This document shows, one piece after another, positions 61,391 to 64,000 of a DNA stretch of 64,000 nt. Location of the stretch: assembly GCA_963693285.1 (NCBI GenBank), contig OY848922.1, positions 5,754,923 to 5,818,922 on the forward strand. Reading direction: 5' to 3'. This stretch comes from Xestospongia muta (lineage: Eukaryota > Porifera > Demospongiae > Haplosclerida > Petrosiidae). A program made the translations under genes and the position numbers. How positions within the stretch are numbered: position 1 is the first letter of the stretch; each line of letters starts with the position of its first letter. A model generated the notes under the pieces. That model saw only the letters and a list, made by a program, of their open reading frames with translations, did no database searches and was not told where the DNA came from.

Positions 61391-62030
61391 AGCTACCCTA
61401 TAGCGTTTTTTTCGAGGGGGGGATTTTTGTGTTTTTTTGCGGTTGAGAAACAAACCACGTAATACTTACCCACGAAAGTTAATTAGATGCAATGTACCAC
61501 GCCCATTCATGCGGACACGTGGTTGGACGCACGTTATCATGTTGTTGACCAGTTTCTTCGTTTTTCCAGTCAACATCTTAGCTTCTCACTGTCAATTTCA
61601 AACTTCAAAATACATGGAATTTCAAGCCCCTTGTTGTAAATCAGCTAAGTAGCACTTTCCAACAGTCACTGTACAGTGAATTGCTCCTCCACATCACAGA
61701 AACAAAGAACAGATGGAGGAGATTTTCGTTGGAATCTGACCTACTACACCAGTACCTGATTTCAAGACTGCAACTGCAAACATATCATGCAGTTGTCAGT
61801 TTCTCTCCGGCATTCAAGTTGTTCCCCAAATTTAGCATCCCAGATACCTTTGTACTGGTGGTAGCCTCATATCATGGCTTAAATTTCAAAGTACGTCATT
61901 TGTACACCACGTGTATAAGGGGTGTGGTTTAGATGAGATCGCTCGGCCGAAAAAATACCATGAACCGACTAAATTTTTTGAAGTCCATGAAATGTTGCCT
62001 CGGAAAAACACCTGTTATACGGTAATCAAG
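61391..62030. mobile_element. CpG-rich insert between two retrotransposon fragments
   Basis: About 640 bases with much higher C+G and CpG content than the rest of the window, starting with a GCGTTTTTTTCGAGGGGGGG-like run and ending near TTATACGGTAATC. No coding frame. It may be a non-autonomous DNA element or regulatory sequence carried by a retrotransposon. Ends are not clearly defined. Confidence 0.4.
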
Positions 62031-63015
62031 AATTTACCGATGCCTAGAAGTCTGTCTGATTATCTTTTGATTCAATTGTTGACTTGGTGAAGGAGCATTA
62101 TAGTCCAAACCATCAGTAGTTGTCCATTGTTTTAAATATAATTTAAGGCTACAACAGCCAGGTGAGAGAGTGGCAACCTTTATAACTGAGCTGAGACAAC
62201 TATCCAAATTTTGTGAATATGGAAAGATGTTTGATGACATGCTACGTGATCGTTTAGTGAATGATATTCGACAGCTGAGTATTCAACGATGACTGCTGGT
62301 TGAACCCATCCTAATGCTGAAACCTATTCTTGAACTGGTACTTGCAAAGTAGTTGGCAGAGAAGGACACAAAAGATATTCAGTACTAAAAAGTCTACTTG
62401 TTACCATTGTGGAGGAAACCACTTAGCACCAAATTTGGAGATTAAAGACTCAGGGGCACCTGATCAGATGTTGTAGAAATGCCCAAAGGAGGCCAAACAA
62501 GTCAAGTATGAACATTAACTAGGTGGTAGAAAACCCCATTTCTCAATTGTATATGTTACCCTCAAGTAAGACAAACCATTAAAAACATATGTAAATATTG
62601 ATGGCAAAGAGGTTGAGATGGAGATTGACAAAGGAGCGTCAGTGCCAGTGATGACACACACAAAGTACAAGGGGATATGTAGTCCAAAGAGTAGGCCATC
62701 ATTACATGCGGCAAGAATAAAGTTGAAGACATATACCAGAGAAAGACGATTAAAATCTATGGACATTTTGAAGTAGTGGTGATCCATCAACAGGAAGAAG
62801 AGAGATTACCATTAGTTATTGTAGAGTCTAAAGAACCTAATCTAGTCAGAAGAGACTGGTTGAGCACATGATAAATCAGGTCGAAGGGAAGGAATAGTTA
62901 ACAACACTAATTTCAAAATACTCTGACATTTTTCAAAATGAACTAGGCACCATCAAAGCCGTAACTCCAAGGATTGTTGTAAAAGAGAGAGCTACTCATC
63001 CATGACTGGTACCAT
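62031..63015 (+). pseudogene. Ty3/gypsy-like retrotransposon remnant 2 (gag-protease-RT start)
   Basis: A second, more decayed fragment in the same orientation. Gag-like sequence at about 62033-62280 (with FDDMLRDRLV) and stops near 62290, a protease-like stretch at about 62580-62780 with DKGA where DTGA is expected, a typical RDWLS end at about 62850, and the beginning of a reverse-transcriptase region to about 63015. Several stops. No long terminal repeat seen. Confidence 0.7.
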
Positions 63016-63154
63016 TTGCACTCCATTCGAAGGTAAATAAGCTTCCTGTTTTAAAAAATTATTATAATTCTTGAATACTATATATTTTATTGAATGTTAT
63101 TGCCTCTAATATTATATATTGCATATGTCTTAAGCTCTCTTCAAATATACGAGT

Positions 63155-64000
63155 GTAAAAGTCTTCATAGGATTGTATCATGTCGATGATATCAAGATAG
63201 ACATAACTGTTGCTGTAATAAAAGACAAGATTCTTTGATTAAATCTGAACCTATCAATGTGTAGGGGTCAGAGTTATAACCATGCAGGTAAAAGAAGAAA
63301 GCTTCTGCAAAAAATTAAGGCTATTGAGACCAAAGCCCTTTACCTACACTGCTATGGCCATAATTTTAACTTGGCTATGTCAGGTACTATCCATACTGAT
63401 ACTAACTATCTGGTCAATGTCTGATGCACATGATCATGCTTTAGAAATTTGTAAGGTTGTCAAATATTCTCCAAGAATACTAAAATGAAGAGGAGTTGAC
63501 ACCACGTGTTCCTGACCTTCGCACTTTTTGTCCGTCCAACTCACTGGACTGTAACTCATTTTAAAGTATTCGTTGAAATTATCTTTCACTTTCTGTCACA
63601 TGGTAGGAATTAGTGACTGTTGCTCAACAATCTGAAGTAAAAGCTAAAATTAATGGTGTTACAGCTATAATGAAACAGTTCAAGTTTGTATTCTGCCTAA
63701 TGCTAGTTGAGTGTGTCCTAAAGCACACTGGTTATCTGAGAAAGACTATTTATGTCAGCAATTTTTAGCTCAGCAAGTAAGTAAACTGTATGTTGATACC
63801 CTTGAAAAAATGAGAGATGAATCAAATTTTCATTTCTTTTTGGATAATTGCAGATCCAGGCAGAATTAGATGTAAATGATCCTGTGCTTGATTGTCCTCG
63901 CAAACTACCTAAGCGTTATGAAGAATGTCCAGAGGAGGCACATGTTCATAGTAGTCCCAAGTCCACTATCATTCATTGTATTATAAAGGCCTTGATGTCT
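63155..64000 (+). pseudogene. hAT-like (ZMYM1-type) transposase remnant, cut by window end
   Basis: Plus-strand frames, interrupted by stops and shifts, carry the pattern of the hAT-derived ZMYM1-like transposase: CRGQSYNHAG near 63260, ALYLHCYGHNFNLAM near 63340, a degenerate WTV motif near 63540, then VSKLYVDTLEKMRDES near 63780 and LPKRYEECPEEAHVHSSP near 63910. The element continues beyond the window. Confidence 0.65.

Overview
The window is animal nuclear DNA: about 70% A+T, introns with canonical GT..AG borders, no bacterial-type operons, and ankyrin, Roc/COR-like GTPase and death-domain exons on the minus strand. Short introns, this domain mix and the repeat style fit an early-branching animal. 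My best guess is a demosponge such as Amphimedon queenslandica; this is inference and no search was run.

The main content is two paralogous multi-exon genes transcribed right to left. Gene A (21934 down to 7183) and gene B (57808 or beyond, down to 45387) both encode ankyrin repeats, then a Roc-like GTPase with a COR-like region, a 36-base micro-exon, a first death domain (DD1), two linker exons and a second, C-terminal death domain. Every ankyrin exon is phase 0-0 and every linker/DD1 exon is phase 1-1, so each can be added or lost without breaking the frame. The last death domain is of a different type in each gene: DD-A in gene A, DD-B in gene B. Beyond gene B lies a decayed DD1-linker-DD-A cassette (42008-43468). 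Beyond gene A lies a truncated DD-B cassette (308-2972). The locus is therefore a tandem array with cassette loss. Gene A carries a one-base frameshift in the COR-like region and a weak splice donor, so it may be decaying. Gene B is intact wherever I can read it, but I cannot find its 5' end.

Layout. 1-2972: relic DD-B cassette inside a block almost identical to 43410-46100. 2985-5570: repeats plus a small unknown gene, with a broken copy at 38400-40830. 7183-21934: gene A. About 21935-22080: probable promoter, perhaps shared with a plus-strand gene fragment (22120-23100). 22120-24140 is duplicated at 33560-35262, and the first copy holds a MITE-like insertion absent from the second. 24141-30330: mostly tandem duplications and degraded repeats. 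30358-31795: exons of an unknown minus-strand gene. 32310-33540 and 37440-38220: paralogous fragments of another unknown gene. 35930-36310: two plus-strand exons resembling the C-terminal part of the ciliary protein CC2D2A, with a splice phase that does not join. 36671-36932: a long CT/AT microsatellite. 38400-57808: the second array unit with gene B. 60393-64000: degenerate transposons (two Ty3/gypsy-like gag-protease fragments, a CpG-rich insert and a hAT-like transposase).

The ankyrin-GTPase-death-domain proteins most resemble DAPK1-type ROCO proteins without the kinase, and are plausible cytosolic death or innate-signalling switches. This is inferred from domains only.
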